5,382 bases of DNA from an uncultured Roseateles sp. (GCA_946480605.1 CAMLKW010000267.1:1-5382); one strand, 5' to 3'; positions 1 through 5,022 are shown, numbered from the stretch's first letter. Notes: generated by a model from the sequence alone, not told the origin. Numbers and translations are program-made.

Positions 1-178
1 CACCGTCGAGCTGAGCAAGCACGGCGAGATCATCGTGGACGCCAAGGGCGCCACCTCGGTGCCCGGCGTGTTCGCGGCCGGCGACGTGACCACCGTGCCC
101 TTCAAGCAGATCATCATTGCGGCCGGCGATGGCGCGAAGGCGGCGCTGGGCGCCTTCGACCACCTGATGCGCAGTTGA
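1..178 (+). CDS. ahpF: Alkyl hydroperoxide reductase subunit F, C-terminal end (partial)
   Basis: Only the last 58 residues are in the window; the reading frame begins at base 2 and ends at TGA 176-178. AhpF is the flavoprotein that passes electrons from NADH through FAD and its disulfide centres to the peroxiredoxin AhpC, which reduces peroxides in the cytosol. The visible part holds the typical end of the thioredoxin-reductase-like FAD domain: [14 protein letters not shown] (the second FAD-binding GD motif), then [17 protein letters not shown] and a short terminal helix. The wording of this segment is close to AhpF and less like plain thioredoxin reductase, where the PxxQ and AAGDG blocks differ. 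The catalytic CxxC and the N-terminal domain lie outside the window. ahpC usually precedes this gene, but that cannot be seen here. No clear terminator hairpin follows the stop. Confidence 0.9.
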   Translation, partial: TVELSKHGEIIVDAKGATSVPGVFAAGDVTTVPFKQIIIAAGDGAKAALGAFDHLMRS

Positions 179-202
179 GCGAAAGCTAACACCGCAGCCT
201 CC

Positions 203-208
203 TACACT
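203..208 (+). promoter_or_regulatory. Weak candidate -10 element for the downstream membrane-protein gene
   Basis: TACACT matches four of six bases of the sigma-70 -10 consensus and sits 41 bases before the TTG start. No convincing -35 box lies 16-18 bases upstream, so the gene may be read partly from the ahpF transcript. This is pattern matching only. Confidence 0.2.
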
Positions 209-236
209 GCCTCCCCAGCGCCCGGCAAGCGGCGTC

Positions 237-244
237 AAAGGAGG
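237..244 (+). promoter_or_regulatory. Strong Shine-Dalgarno that fixes a TTG start
   Basis: AAAGGAGG lies five bases before TTG at 250-252 and is almost fully complementary to the 16S rRNA 3' end. It supports translation starting at this rare start codon rather than at a later ATG; the next in-frame methionine is residue 68, after the first membrane helix. Confidence 0.75.
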
Positions 245-249
245 CGGTC

Positions 250-1323
250 TTGAAACTGGCGTTGCTGGTAGTGCAGGGGGGGCTGCTGTGCGCGCTGCTG
301 CTATTGCTGGGTGGGCTGCTGTACCACCAGCGCCGCACGAAGCGGCAGCAGGACGCGCTGCTGGATGAGCTGCTGCCGGGCCTGGCGCCGCAACAGCGCT
401 GGTTCCGCGTCAACGTGGCCCGCCAGCCGTTCTTTGCCCGCCGGCTGCGCATGCTGAGCTTCGAGGCCAAGGGGCTGCTGATCGACCTGGGCGAGCAACT
501 GCGGCTGGTGGCCGTCCAGCGCGACGGGGGCCGGGTTGAATGGCTGTTGCCCAAGTCGCCTGAATCCGTGCGTTGGGACGGCAATGTGGGCCTGCGCGCC
601 GGCAACCTGCATTGGCTGGCGCTGGGCGTGGGAGATCAGACCATCATGGTCAGCGCCGACACGGGCATGAATGCCGTGGCCTCGCGCGAAGCCACGGCGG
701 ACCTGCTGCGCGCACTGCTGCCCCGCCAGCCGCTGGCGCCCTCGGCGCGCGGTGATTTCGCGCTGGAGAAGAACGCGGCGTCCCGCCTGGTCGTCGTCGT
801 GTTCATCGTGCTGCTGCTGGCGGTGCTGGCCGACCATGGCCTCAGCGAGCACCAGGTGCTGCGCGCGCACCACGTCATGCTGCTGGGCCTGCTGGCGGTT
901 CCGTTGTGGCCGCTGCTCTACCTGTACCTGTCGCGCCGCCAGGTGCCCGGCCGCGAGTCGATGGCGCTGGTCACGCTGCTGACCGTGCTGTTGGCGGCGG
1001 CCGTGCCGCGCGCGGCGCTGCGCCTGGATCAGTGGCTGGCGGGCGCGGCGGTTGCCACGCCGTATCGATTGGCCGCCGGCGCACTGCTGCAGCCGGTGCA
1101 GGCCGGTCCGCCGGACGTCCGGCTGCGCGATGTGAGCGAGTACTGGGCCCAGTTCGAGCCCGGGTCCGTCCATGAGCTGGACATCGTGCGCGGCCCGCTG
1201 GGCCTGTGGCAGCTGGATCGCCGCCGCCTGAACGCCGTCACGCGGGCTTGGTATCTCCGCCAGGACGCCGCCACGCCAGCCGCAGACCATCCAGCGAGTA
1301 CAGCGCCAGCGCCGCCCAGATGA
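250..1323 (+). CDS. Unrecognised four-helix membrane protein, TTG start
   Basis: This 357-residue protein matches no family I recognise. The start is TTG behind a strong Shine-Dalgarno. A hydrophobic N-terminal helix (about residues 4-25) is followed by a basic stretch (HQRRTKRQQ), which by the positive-inside rule puts the next region in the cytoplasm. Residues 30-175 look like a soluble alpha/beta domain rich in W, R and L. Three more helices follow at about 179-194, 208-227 and 237-252, then a soluble tail with a conserved-looking part (about 285-335) and an Ala/Pro-rich end. Residues 330-357 are encoded antisense to the end of the transporter gene on the other strand, so the last 28 residues are probably a late extension of little importance. 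There is no signal-peptidase site, enzyme motif or metal cluster. It lies 71 bases after ahpF on the same strand, but nothing ties it to peroxide defence. The gene call is firm on codon use and ribosome site; the function is unknown. Confidence 0.72.
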   Translation: MKLALLVVQGGLLCALLLLLGGLLYHQRRTKRQQDALLDELLPGLAPQQRWFRVNVARQPFFARRLRMLSFEAKGLLIDLGEQLRLVAVQRDGGRVEWLLPKSPESVRWDGNVGLRAGNLHWLALGVGDQTIMVSADTGMNAVASREATADLLRALLPRQPLAPSARGDFALEKNAASRLVVVVFIVLLLAVLADHGLSEHQVLRAHHVMLLGLLAVPLWPLLYLYLSRRQVPGRESMALVTLLTVLLAAAVPRAALRLDQWLAGAAVATPYRLAAGALLQPVQAGPPDVRLRDVSEYWAQFEPGSVHELDIVRGPLGLWQLDRRRLNAVTRAWYLRQDAATPAADHPASTAPAPPR

Positions 1324-2149
1324 ACCCGAACGCGACCAGCCGGGTCGCGTCCATGGGCTCTCTGAACAGAAACACGCCGAGCAGGAACTGCAGCGACGGC
1401 GACGCGTACTGCACGATGCCCAGCGTGGCCAGCGGGATGCGCCGCGCGCCGGCCGCGAACAGCAGCAGCGCGCCGGCGGTGACCGGGCCGGTGCCGATCA
1501 GCCATGCCCAGTCCACGGCCGTCTGGCCGGCCATTTGCCCGTCCAGGCCCCAGTACGCAAAGCCTGCCAGCGCCAGCGGCGCGAGGATCAGCGTCTCCAG
1601 CGCCAGCCCCTCCAGCGCGCCCAGCGACGCGGTCTTGCGCATCAGCCCGTACAGCCCGAAGCTGACCGCCAGCACCAGCGCCACCCAGGGCAGGCGGCCG
1701 CCCGCCACGGTCAGCCAGATCACGCCGAACGCGGCCAGCCCGACCGCGACCCACTGCACCGGCCGCGGCCGCTCGTGCAGCACGGCAAAGCCCAGCGCCA
1801 CGTTGACCAGCGGGTTGATGAAGTAGCCCAGGCTGGCGTCGATGACGTGGCCGTTCCCCACGGCCCAGACATAGGTCAACCAGTTCACCGCGATCAGCGC
1901 GGCCGACAGACCGAAGCGCCGCCACGTGGCCGCGCTGACCTCGCTCAGCCATTTCAGGTGCCCGGTCGCCAGCAGCACGACGGCCACGAACACCAGCGAC
2001 CACAGCGTGCGGTGGGCCACGATCTGCAGCGACGGGATGGCGGCGATCTGGCGGAAGTAGAGCGGGAACAGCCCCCAGCTCAGGTAGGCGCCAAGGGCGT
2101 AGAGGATGCCTGGATTCAAGCGCGGCTTTCGGTGAGGCGGGCGCGCCAT
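1238..2149 (-). CDS. rarD: RarD-type EamA/DMT-superfamily transporter
   Basis: This is an inner-membrane protein of the drug/metabolite transporter superfamily, RarD subfamily; the natural substrate is not established for the family. The 303-residue product is close to the roughly 296 residues of E. coli RarD and has about ten hydrophobic helices in two EamA repeats. Family-typical blocks are YLSWGLFPLYF near the N-terminus, LQIVAHRTLWS, NWLTYVWAVGNGHVIDASLG followed by YFINPLVNVALG, ERPRPVQW, SFGLYGLMRK, and LATLGIVQYASPSLQFLLGV followed by FLFREP in the second repeat. I chose ATG at 2149; an in-frame ATG at 2185 would add 12 Gly/Pro/Ala-rich residues, has no ribosome site and overlaps a hairpin. 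The chosen start has only GGGGA three bases upstream, so the exact start is less certain than the gene. The 3' end overlaps the end of the convergent membrane-protein gene by 86 nt. No neighbour suggests a substrate. Confidence 0.92.
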   Translation of the reverse strand: MARPPHRKPRLNPGILYALGAYLSWGLFPLYFRQIAAIPSLQIVAHRTLWSLVFVAVVLLATGHLKWLSEVSAATWRRFGLSAALIAVNWLTYVWAVGNGHVIDASLGYFINPLVNVALGFAVLHERPRPVQWVAVGLAAFGVIWLTVAGGRLPWVALVLAVSFGLYGLMRKTASLGALEGLALETLILAPLALAGFAYWGLDGQMAGQTAVDWAWLIGTGPVTAGALLLFAAGARRIPLATLGIVQYASPSLQFLLGVFLFREPMDATRLVAFGFIWAALALYSLDGLRLAWRRPGGDTKPA

Positions 2150-2167
2150 TGTTCCCCGCCCGTCAGC

Positions 2168-2183
2168 GCCGGCGGGCGCCGGC
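2168..2183. repeat. G+C-rich perfect dyad in the transporter leader
   Basis: GCCGGCG and CGCCGGC are separated by two bases and could form a compact 6-7 bp hairpin in the leader RNA of the minus-strand transporter gene, 18 bases before its ATG. There is no T-tract on either strand. In DNA this rich in G+C such a dyad can arise by chance, so a role in translation control is only a possibility. Confidence 0.3.
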
Positions 2184-2214
2184 ATCGGACGGGCATGCGA
2201 GGACTGGGGTCAAG

Positions 2215-2235
2215 GCTGTCGATGGGTTTGACAGC
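2215..2235. promoter_or_regulatory. Perfect 6-bp dyad, candidate activator (enhancer) site
   Basis: GCTGTC and GACAGC form a perfect inverted repeat with a 9-base spacer; the centre-to-centre distance of 15 bases leaves the half-sites about one and a half turns apart. The dyad centre is about 123 bp upstream of the start predicted for the sigma-54 promoter at 2322-2337, within the usual range for a sigma-54 enhancer-binding activator. PEP-CTERM genes are often controlled through RpoN with a PrsK/PrsR-type two-component system, so a PrsR-like regulator is the natural candidate. The binding protein itself is inference. Confidence 0.4.
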
Positions 2236-2273
2236 GCCCGGCCGCAGCTAACGCCACGGCCTTTTCAAGATTT

Positions 2274-2306
2274 GTCATAAATGACTGATGTAAAAGTATT
2301 TATGGC
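2274..2306. promoter_or_regulatory. Imperfect dyad in the AT-rich control region
   Basis: GTCATAAAT (2274-2282) is mirrored by ATTTATGGC (2298-2306), matching at eight of nine positions across a 15-base spacer, so the half-sites are about 24 bases apart. The left half also contains its own small palindrome, GTCAT-AA-ATGAC (2274-2285). The whole lies in a patch with 24 G/C in 79 bases (2262-2340), in sharp contrast to its surroundings. It is centred about 58 bp upstream of the predicted start of the PEP-CTERM gene. It could be a regulator site or a bent-DNA segment that helps looping. Confidence 0.3.
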
Positions 2307-2321
2307 GAATTTGTGTTGATC

Positions 2322-2337
2322 TGGCTTATTTGTTGCT
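2322..2337 (+). promoter_or_regulatory. Sigma-54 (RpoN) -24/-12 promoter of the PEP-CTERM gene
   Basis: The sequence reads TGGC-N7-TTGCT, matching the sigma-54 consensus TGGCACG-N4-TTGCW at all four bases of the -24 core and all five of the -12 element, with the required ten bases between the invariant GG (2323-2324) and GC (2335-2336). The base before it is C, also as in the consensus; the ACG part of the -24 box is not conserved. The predicted transcript starts near 2348, giving a leader of about 47 bases before ATG 2395. RpoN control of PEP-CTERM genes is known in floc-forming betaproteobacteria, so the context supports the match. Confidence 0.7.
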
Positions 2338-2394
2338 TGATGACCTTGGCAACGGTTTCCTGTCCTGAAGTTCAAGCATGCAGGAGGTTCCGAC

Positions 2395-3471
2395 ATGAAA
2401 ACGCTCCAACGTTCTCTGCTTTGCGCCAGCGCGCTGGTTGCTTTGTTCGGTCTGGTGGCGGTGGGCCATGCGGCTCCGGTCATCAAGCTCAAGACCATCA
2501 GCACCGCCTTCTCCAACCCGGTCGGCATCGACTACTACGAGCCGACCAACGAACTGATCCTGTCGTCTCACTATCCCAGCGGCCTGCCGTCCAACCTGGA
2601 GAGGGTGTCGGCCAGTGGGGCACATTCGATCTACTCGGCGCTGTCCGGTGCGACGGACGAACTGAAGATCGCGACGGTGCGCTCTGGCTATGCCACCGGT
2701 TTTGCGGTCGGCACCACCTTTACCGGCAACGGCGCCGACGGGCAGATCGTCAAGGTCGATCCGGGTGGCGGCACGACCGTCAATCCGTGGGTCACGCTGC
2801 CGGGTAGCGGCCATGGCGTGTTCCGCGGCTCGCTGTATGTGGATCGCACGGGCGTCTACGGTGGGGACCTGATCGCGGCGACCACGGCCGGTGAGGTCTG
2901 GCGGGTCAACGCGGCCGGTACGGCCACGATGATTGCCGATGTGGGCGTGCACCTGGAGGGGCTGGCCACCGTGCCCAATGACGTGGGTCGCTGGGGGGCC
3001 ATCGCGGGCTGCATCATCGCGGGTGCCGAGGGCCAAGGCCTGATGCATGCCTGGTGTCCGAGTGCGTCGGGGGGCTACAGCCACACCACCCATTCGCTGG
3101 GCGTGGCCATCGAGGACATCGACTTCATCGACGGCGGCAACTTCTTCGGCGTCAACTACGGCACCGGACAGTTGCTGGGGGCGGATGCCGCTCAGTTCGC
3201 CGGCATGGAGGGCGACATTCTGTTGACGCAGGAATTCCCGGTGGGCGGTGGCTCGGGCCTGTTCCGCATGACCTGGACCGGCTCGGCGCTGGCGGTTGAG
3301 CAGTTCGGCCTGGATCTGACCGACGTGCGCTCCGGCTTTGGGCAATGGGAGCACGTGACCTTCGCCAATGCCGGGGTGGTCGAGATCCCGCCGGTGGGCC
3401 GCCTGCCCGAACCTGCGGGGCTGGTGCTTGCAGCAGTGCTGGCGCTGGCCTGCACGCGGCGCCGTCGCTGA
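2395..3471 (+). CDS. Secreted PEP-CTERM sorting-domain protein, propeller-like
   Basis: The 358-residue product has three parts. Residues 1-26 are a Sec signal peptide: basic MKTLQR, a hydrophobic core, then GHA before the mature APV. The body (about 27-330) is rich in Gly, Val, Thr and Asp with repeated strand-turn patterns such as GGDLIAATTAGEVWRVNAAG, and a segment V185-HLEGLATVPND-196 that recalls SMP-30/NHL-type beta-propellers; I see no enzyme site. Two cysteines (206 and 221) could form a disulfide after export. Residues 337-358 are a PEP-CTERM tail: LPEP, a hydrophobic segment of about 13 residues, and RRRR at the end. This tail is recognised by exosortase (EpsH family), which cuts it and links export to exopolysaccharide-producing cell envelopes. 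The start has AGGAGG (2382-2387) seven bases upstream. A sigma-54 promoter precedes it and a hairpin follows. No exosortase gene is in the window. A role in matrix or floc formation is inference. Confidence 0.88.
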   Translation: MKTLQRSLLCASALVALFGLVAVGHAAPVIKLKTISTAFSNPVGIDYYEPTNELILSSHYPSGLPSNLERVSASGAHSIYSALSGATDELKIATVRSGYATGFAVGTTFTGNGADGQIVKVDPGGGTTVNPWVTLPGSGHGVFRGSLYVDRTGVYGGDLIAATTAGEVWRVNAAGTATMIADVGVHLEGLATVPNDVGRWGAIAGCIIAGAEGQGLMHAWCPSASGGYSHTTHSLGVAIEDIDFIDGGNFFGVNYGTGQLLGADAAQFAGMEGDILLTQEFPVGGGSGLFRMTWTGSALAVEQFGLDLTDVRSGFGQWEHVTFANAGVVEIPPVGRLPEPAGLVLAAVLALACTRRRR

Positions 3472-3484
3472 CGGCCCGTAGCAA

Positions 3485-3519
3485 GGCGGTCGGCAGGCGC
3501 TGGGAAGTGCCGGACCGCC
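3485..3519 (+). terminator. Bulged hairpin after the PEP-CTERM gene, possible terminator
   Basis: GGCGGTC-GGCA (3485-3495) pairs with TGCC-G-GACCGCC (3508-3519), giving an 11-bp stem with one bulged G and a 12-base loop, beginning 14 bases after the stop codon. Position and stability suit transcript termination or protection of the 3' end. There is no T-tract, so it is not a classic intrinsic terminator. Confidence 0.5.
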
Positions 3520-3564
3520 GCGCCAGGTGGGGCAGCGTGCCCGTGCCTGTCCGGGTAACCCCTG

Positions 3565-3593
3565 GTGAAATCGCCCAGGTCTGGCCGTCGAAT
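3565..3593 (+). promoter_or_regulatory. Weak sigma-70-like promoter for the MoaD-like/BNR pair
   Basis: GTGAAA (3565-3570) and TCGAAT (3588-3593) each match four of six consensus bases and are 17 bases apart. Transcription would start near 3600, about 20 bases before ATG 3621. The preceding hairpin suggests that the pair needs its own promoter. The match is modest and could be chance. Confidence 0.3.
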
Positions 3594-3620
3594 CGGGCCC
3601 GCCCCGTTCGTCGTGCTGAC

Positions 3621-3890
3621 ATGGCCCTCATCGAATTCACCCCGCAGCTGCGCCGCTTCGTCGACACACCGGTGGTCGACACGCCGGCCACCGTGCTCGG
3701 TCAGGGCCTGGAAGTCGCCTTCGCGATCAACCCGCGGCTGCGCGGCTACATCCTCGACGACCAGGGCCATCTGCGGCCCAACGTGGTCGTCTTCATCGAC
3801 GGCCGGCGCGCTCGCGACCTGCGCGGCCTGACCGACCCGCTCGGGCCTGACAGCCGGGTCCATGTGCTTCAAGCTTTGTCTGGAGGATGA
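3621..3890 (+). CDS. MoaD/ThiS-family ubiquitin-like protein ending in Gly-Gly
   Basis: The 89-residue product has the pattern of a beta-grasp sulfur-carrier protein: a first strand (MALIEFTPQLRRFV), a segment corresponding to the central helix (VLGQGLEVAFAINPRLRGYI), LDDQGHLRPN leading into VVVFIDGRRARDL, then the loop TDPLGPDSRV and the final strand HVLQALSGG. The C-terminal Gly88-Gly89 is the hallmark residue pair that an E1-like enzyme adenylates in MoaD, ThiS and ubiquitin-like proteins. Family members carry sulfur as a thiocarboxylate for molybdopterin, thiamin, cysteine or tungsten-cofactor synthesis, or are joined to proteins. None of those pathway genes is visible. ATG 3621 matches the domain start but has no good Shine-Dalgarno; the open frame extends upstream to 3345 only by running through the previous gene in another frame. 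The stop is one base from the start of the next gene, so the two are surely co-translated. Confidence 0.85.
   Translation: MALIEFTPQLRRFVDTPVVDTPATVLGQGLEVAFAINPRLRGYILDDQGHLRPNVVVFIDGRRARDLRGLTDPLGPDSRVHVLQALSGG
3882..3886 (+). promoter_or_regulatory. Ribosome-binding site made of the Gly-Gly codons
   Basis: GGAGG lies five bases before ATG 3892 and is formed by the two GGA codons for the terminal Gly-Gly of the MoaD-like protein. It decides the start of the next gene at 3892 rather than at the in-frame ATG at 3862, which is inside the preceding gene without a ribosome site. Confidence 0.8.
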
Positions 3891-3891
3891 G

Positions 3892-4965
3892 ATGACGACT
3901 GATCGCGCCTGGGCCGCGACCCGCAAGGGCCTGTTCGAACTGCGCCGCCGCGGCGGCGCCTGGCAGGTCGAGCGCCTCAGCTTCGTGGCCGACCCGGTCA
4001 CCATGCTGCTGCCGCCCGATGCGTCGGGCCACATGCTGGCCGGCCTCAACCTGGGCCATTTCGGCGCCAAGCTGCAGGCCAGCGACGATGCCGGTCAGAC
4101 CTGGCGCGAGGTGGCTGCGCCCAGCTTCCCGCCACAGCCCGAGGGCGCCGAGGGGCCGGCCTGGAAGCTGGAGCAGGTGTTCGCGCTGGAGCGCGCGGGC
4201 GACGCCATCTGGTGCGGCAGCGTGCCGGGCGGGCTGTTCGTCAGCCGTGACCGGGGCGAATCCTGGCAGCTGGACGAGACGCTGTGGCGTGACCCGCGGC
4301 GCGAGCAGTGGATGGGCGGCGGCAATCCCAACCCGGCGTTGCACTCCATCTGCCCGCACCCGGCGCAGCCGCAGGAGCTGCTGATCGGCGTCTCCTGCGG
4401 CGGCGCGTGGCGCACGACCGACGGCGGCAAGACCTGGGACCTGCGCGCCAAGGGCATGCGCGCCGACTTCATGCCGCCCGAACTGGCCGGCGACGAGAAC
4501 TCGCAGGACCCCCACCTCATCGCCCGCTGCCGCGACCAGCCTGAGGTGCTCTGGTGTCAGCACCACTGCGGCATCTTCCGCAGCAGCGACAACGGCGCCA
4601 GCTGGGTCGAGCTGCAGGCCCAGCCGTCCAGCTTCGGCTTTGCCGTCGCCGCGCATCCGCGCGACGGCGACACGGCCTGGTTCGCACCGGCCGTCAAGGA
4701 CGAGCGCCGCATTCCCGTCGATGCGGCCCTGTGCGTGACGCGCACCCGCGACGGCGGCCAGAGCTTCGAGGTGCTGCGCGCCGGCCTGGCGCAGCAGCAC
4801 TGCTACGACCTGATCTACCGCCACGGCCTGGCCGTGGACGACAGCGGCGAGCAGTTGCTGATGGGTTCGACGACCGGCGGGCTGTGGGCCAGCGGCGACG
4901 CCGGCGACAGCTGGCAGGCCCTGCCGGCCCGCCTGCCGCCGATCTACGCGGTCAAGTTCGGTTGA
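3892..4965 (+). CDS. Cytoplasmic BNR/Asp-box beta-propeller protein (sialidase-like fold)
   Basis: The 357-residue product has six Asp-boxes of the form S/T-x-D-x-G-x-S/T-W/F: SDDAGQTW 64-71, SRDRGESW 118-125, TTDGGKTW 175-182, SSDNGASW 231-238, TRDGGQSF 285-292 and SGDAGDSW 334-341. They are spaced 49-57 residues, one per blade; a degenerate copy ending at W24 would make seven blades. Asp-boxes shape propeller turns and are not catalytic, so databases call such proteins exo-sialidase, glycosyl hydrolase or BNR/YVTN-repeat. I see no signal peptide and no sialidase active-site layout, so it is probably a cytoplasmic binding or scaffold protein. Unusual conserved-looking blocks are GGGNPNPALHSICPHP (142-157), WCQHHCGIF (221-229) with a CxxxC and two histidines, and PAVKDERRIPVDAALC (266-281). 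It follows the MoaD-like gene with one base between, which points to a joint function. Proteins of this type beside a ThiS/MoaD gene occur in other proteobacteria as far as I recall; the function is not known to me. Confidence 0.85.
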   Translation: MTTDRAWAATRKGLFELRRRGGAWQVERLSFVADPVTMLLPPDASGHMLAGLNLGHFGAKLQASDDAGQTWREVAAPSFPPQPEGAEGPAWKLEQVFALERAGDAIWCGSVPGGLFVSRDRGESWQLDETLWRDPRREQWMGGGNPNPALHSICPHPAQPQELLIGVSCGGAWRTTDGGKTWDLRAKGMRADFMPPELAGDENSQDPHLIARCRDQPEVLWCQHHCGIFRSSDNGASWVELQAQPSSFGFAVAAHPRDGDTAWFAPAVKDERRIPVDAALCVTRTRDGGQSFEVLRAGLAQQHCYDLIYRHGLAVDDSGEQLLMGSTTGGLWASGDAGDSWQALPARLPPIYAVKFG

Positions 4966-4975
4966 GCCGCTCGCG

Positions 4976-5011
4976 CGTGGTCGGGGCTAGCATGGTGCCC
5001 AAACGACCACG
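4976..5011 (+). terminator. Bulged 12-bp hairpin between the BNR gene and the sensor gene
   Basis: CGTGGTCG-GGGC (4976-4987) pairs with GCCC-AAA-CGACCACG (4997-5011), a 12-bp stem with a three-base A bulge and a nine-base loop. It begins 11 bases after the BNR stop codon and ends at the Shine-Dalgarno of the next gene. There is no T-tract. A -10-like TAGCAT (4988-4993) lies in the loop; transcription from it would start near 5000 and lack the left arm, so the hairpin would form only in read-through RNA. It may therefore end the upstream transcript or limit translation from it. Confidence 0.45.
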
Positions 5012-5022
5012 AGGAGACGACC

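Noticed and set aside
301..1290. Long open frame on the minus strand opposite the unrecognised membrane protein
   Set aside because: Its product is rich in Gln, Arg, His and Ala with no membrane or domain pattern, as expected for the complement of a G+C-rich gene; the plus-strand frame has a strong ribosome site and sensible helices.
2150..2185. Start of the RarD-like gene at the ATG at 2185
   Set aside because: The added 12 residues are Gly/Pro/Ala-rich, no ribosome site precedes this ATG, and the segment overlaps a hairpin; the ATG at 2149 gives the family's usual length.
2228..2233. Perfect TTGACA as a sigma-70 -35 box for the PEP-CTERM gene
   Set aside because: No acceptable -10 element is found 16-18 bases downstream, and the hexamer is part of the GCTGTC/GACAGC dyad.
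2349..2363. Second sigma-54-like site starting at TTGGCA
   Set aside because: The -12 GC is missing at the required spacing.
2326..3354. Long open frame on the minus strand opposite the PEP-CTERM gene
   Set aside because: The plus strand has signal peptide, sorting tail, ribosome site and promoter; the minus frame is an Arg/Gly/Gln-rich shadow.
3345..3620. N-terminal extension of the MoaD-like protein by 92 residues
   Set aside because: It would overlap the end of the PEP-CTERM gene and the hairpin, reads as Arg/Ala/Gly-rich filler, and the beta-grasp domain starts cleanly at the methionine at 3621.
4702..4722. ERRIPVD (residues 271-277) as the sialidase R-I-P active-site motif
   Set aside because: In sialidases this motif lies before the first Asp-box with an aromatic residue in front; here it lies after the fourth box and is preceded by Arg. 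Together with the lack of a signal peptide this argues against sialidase activity.
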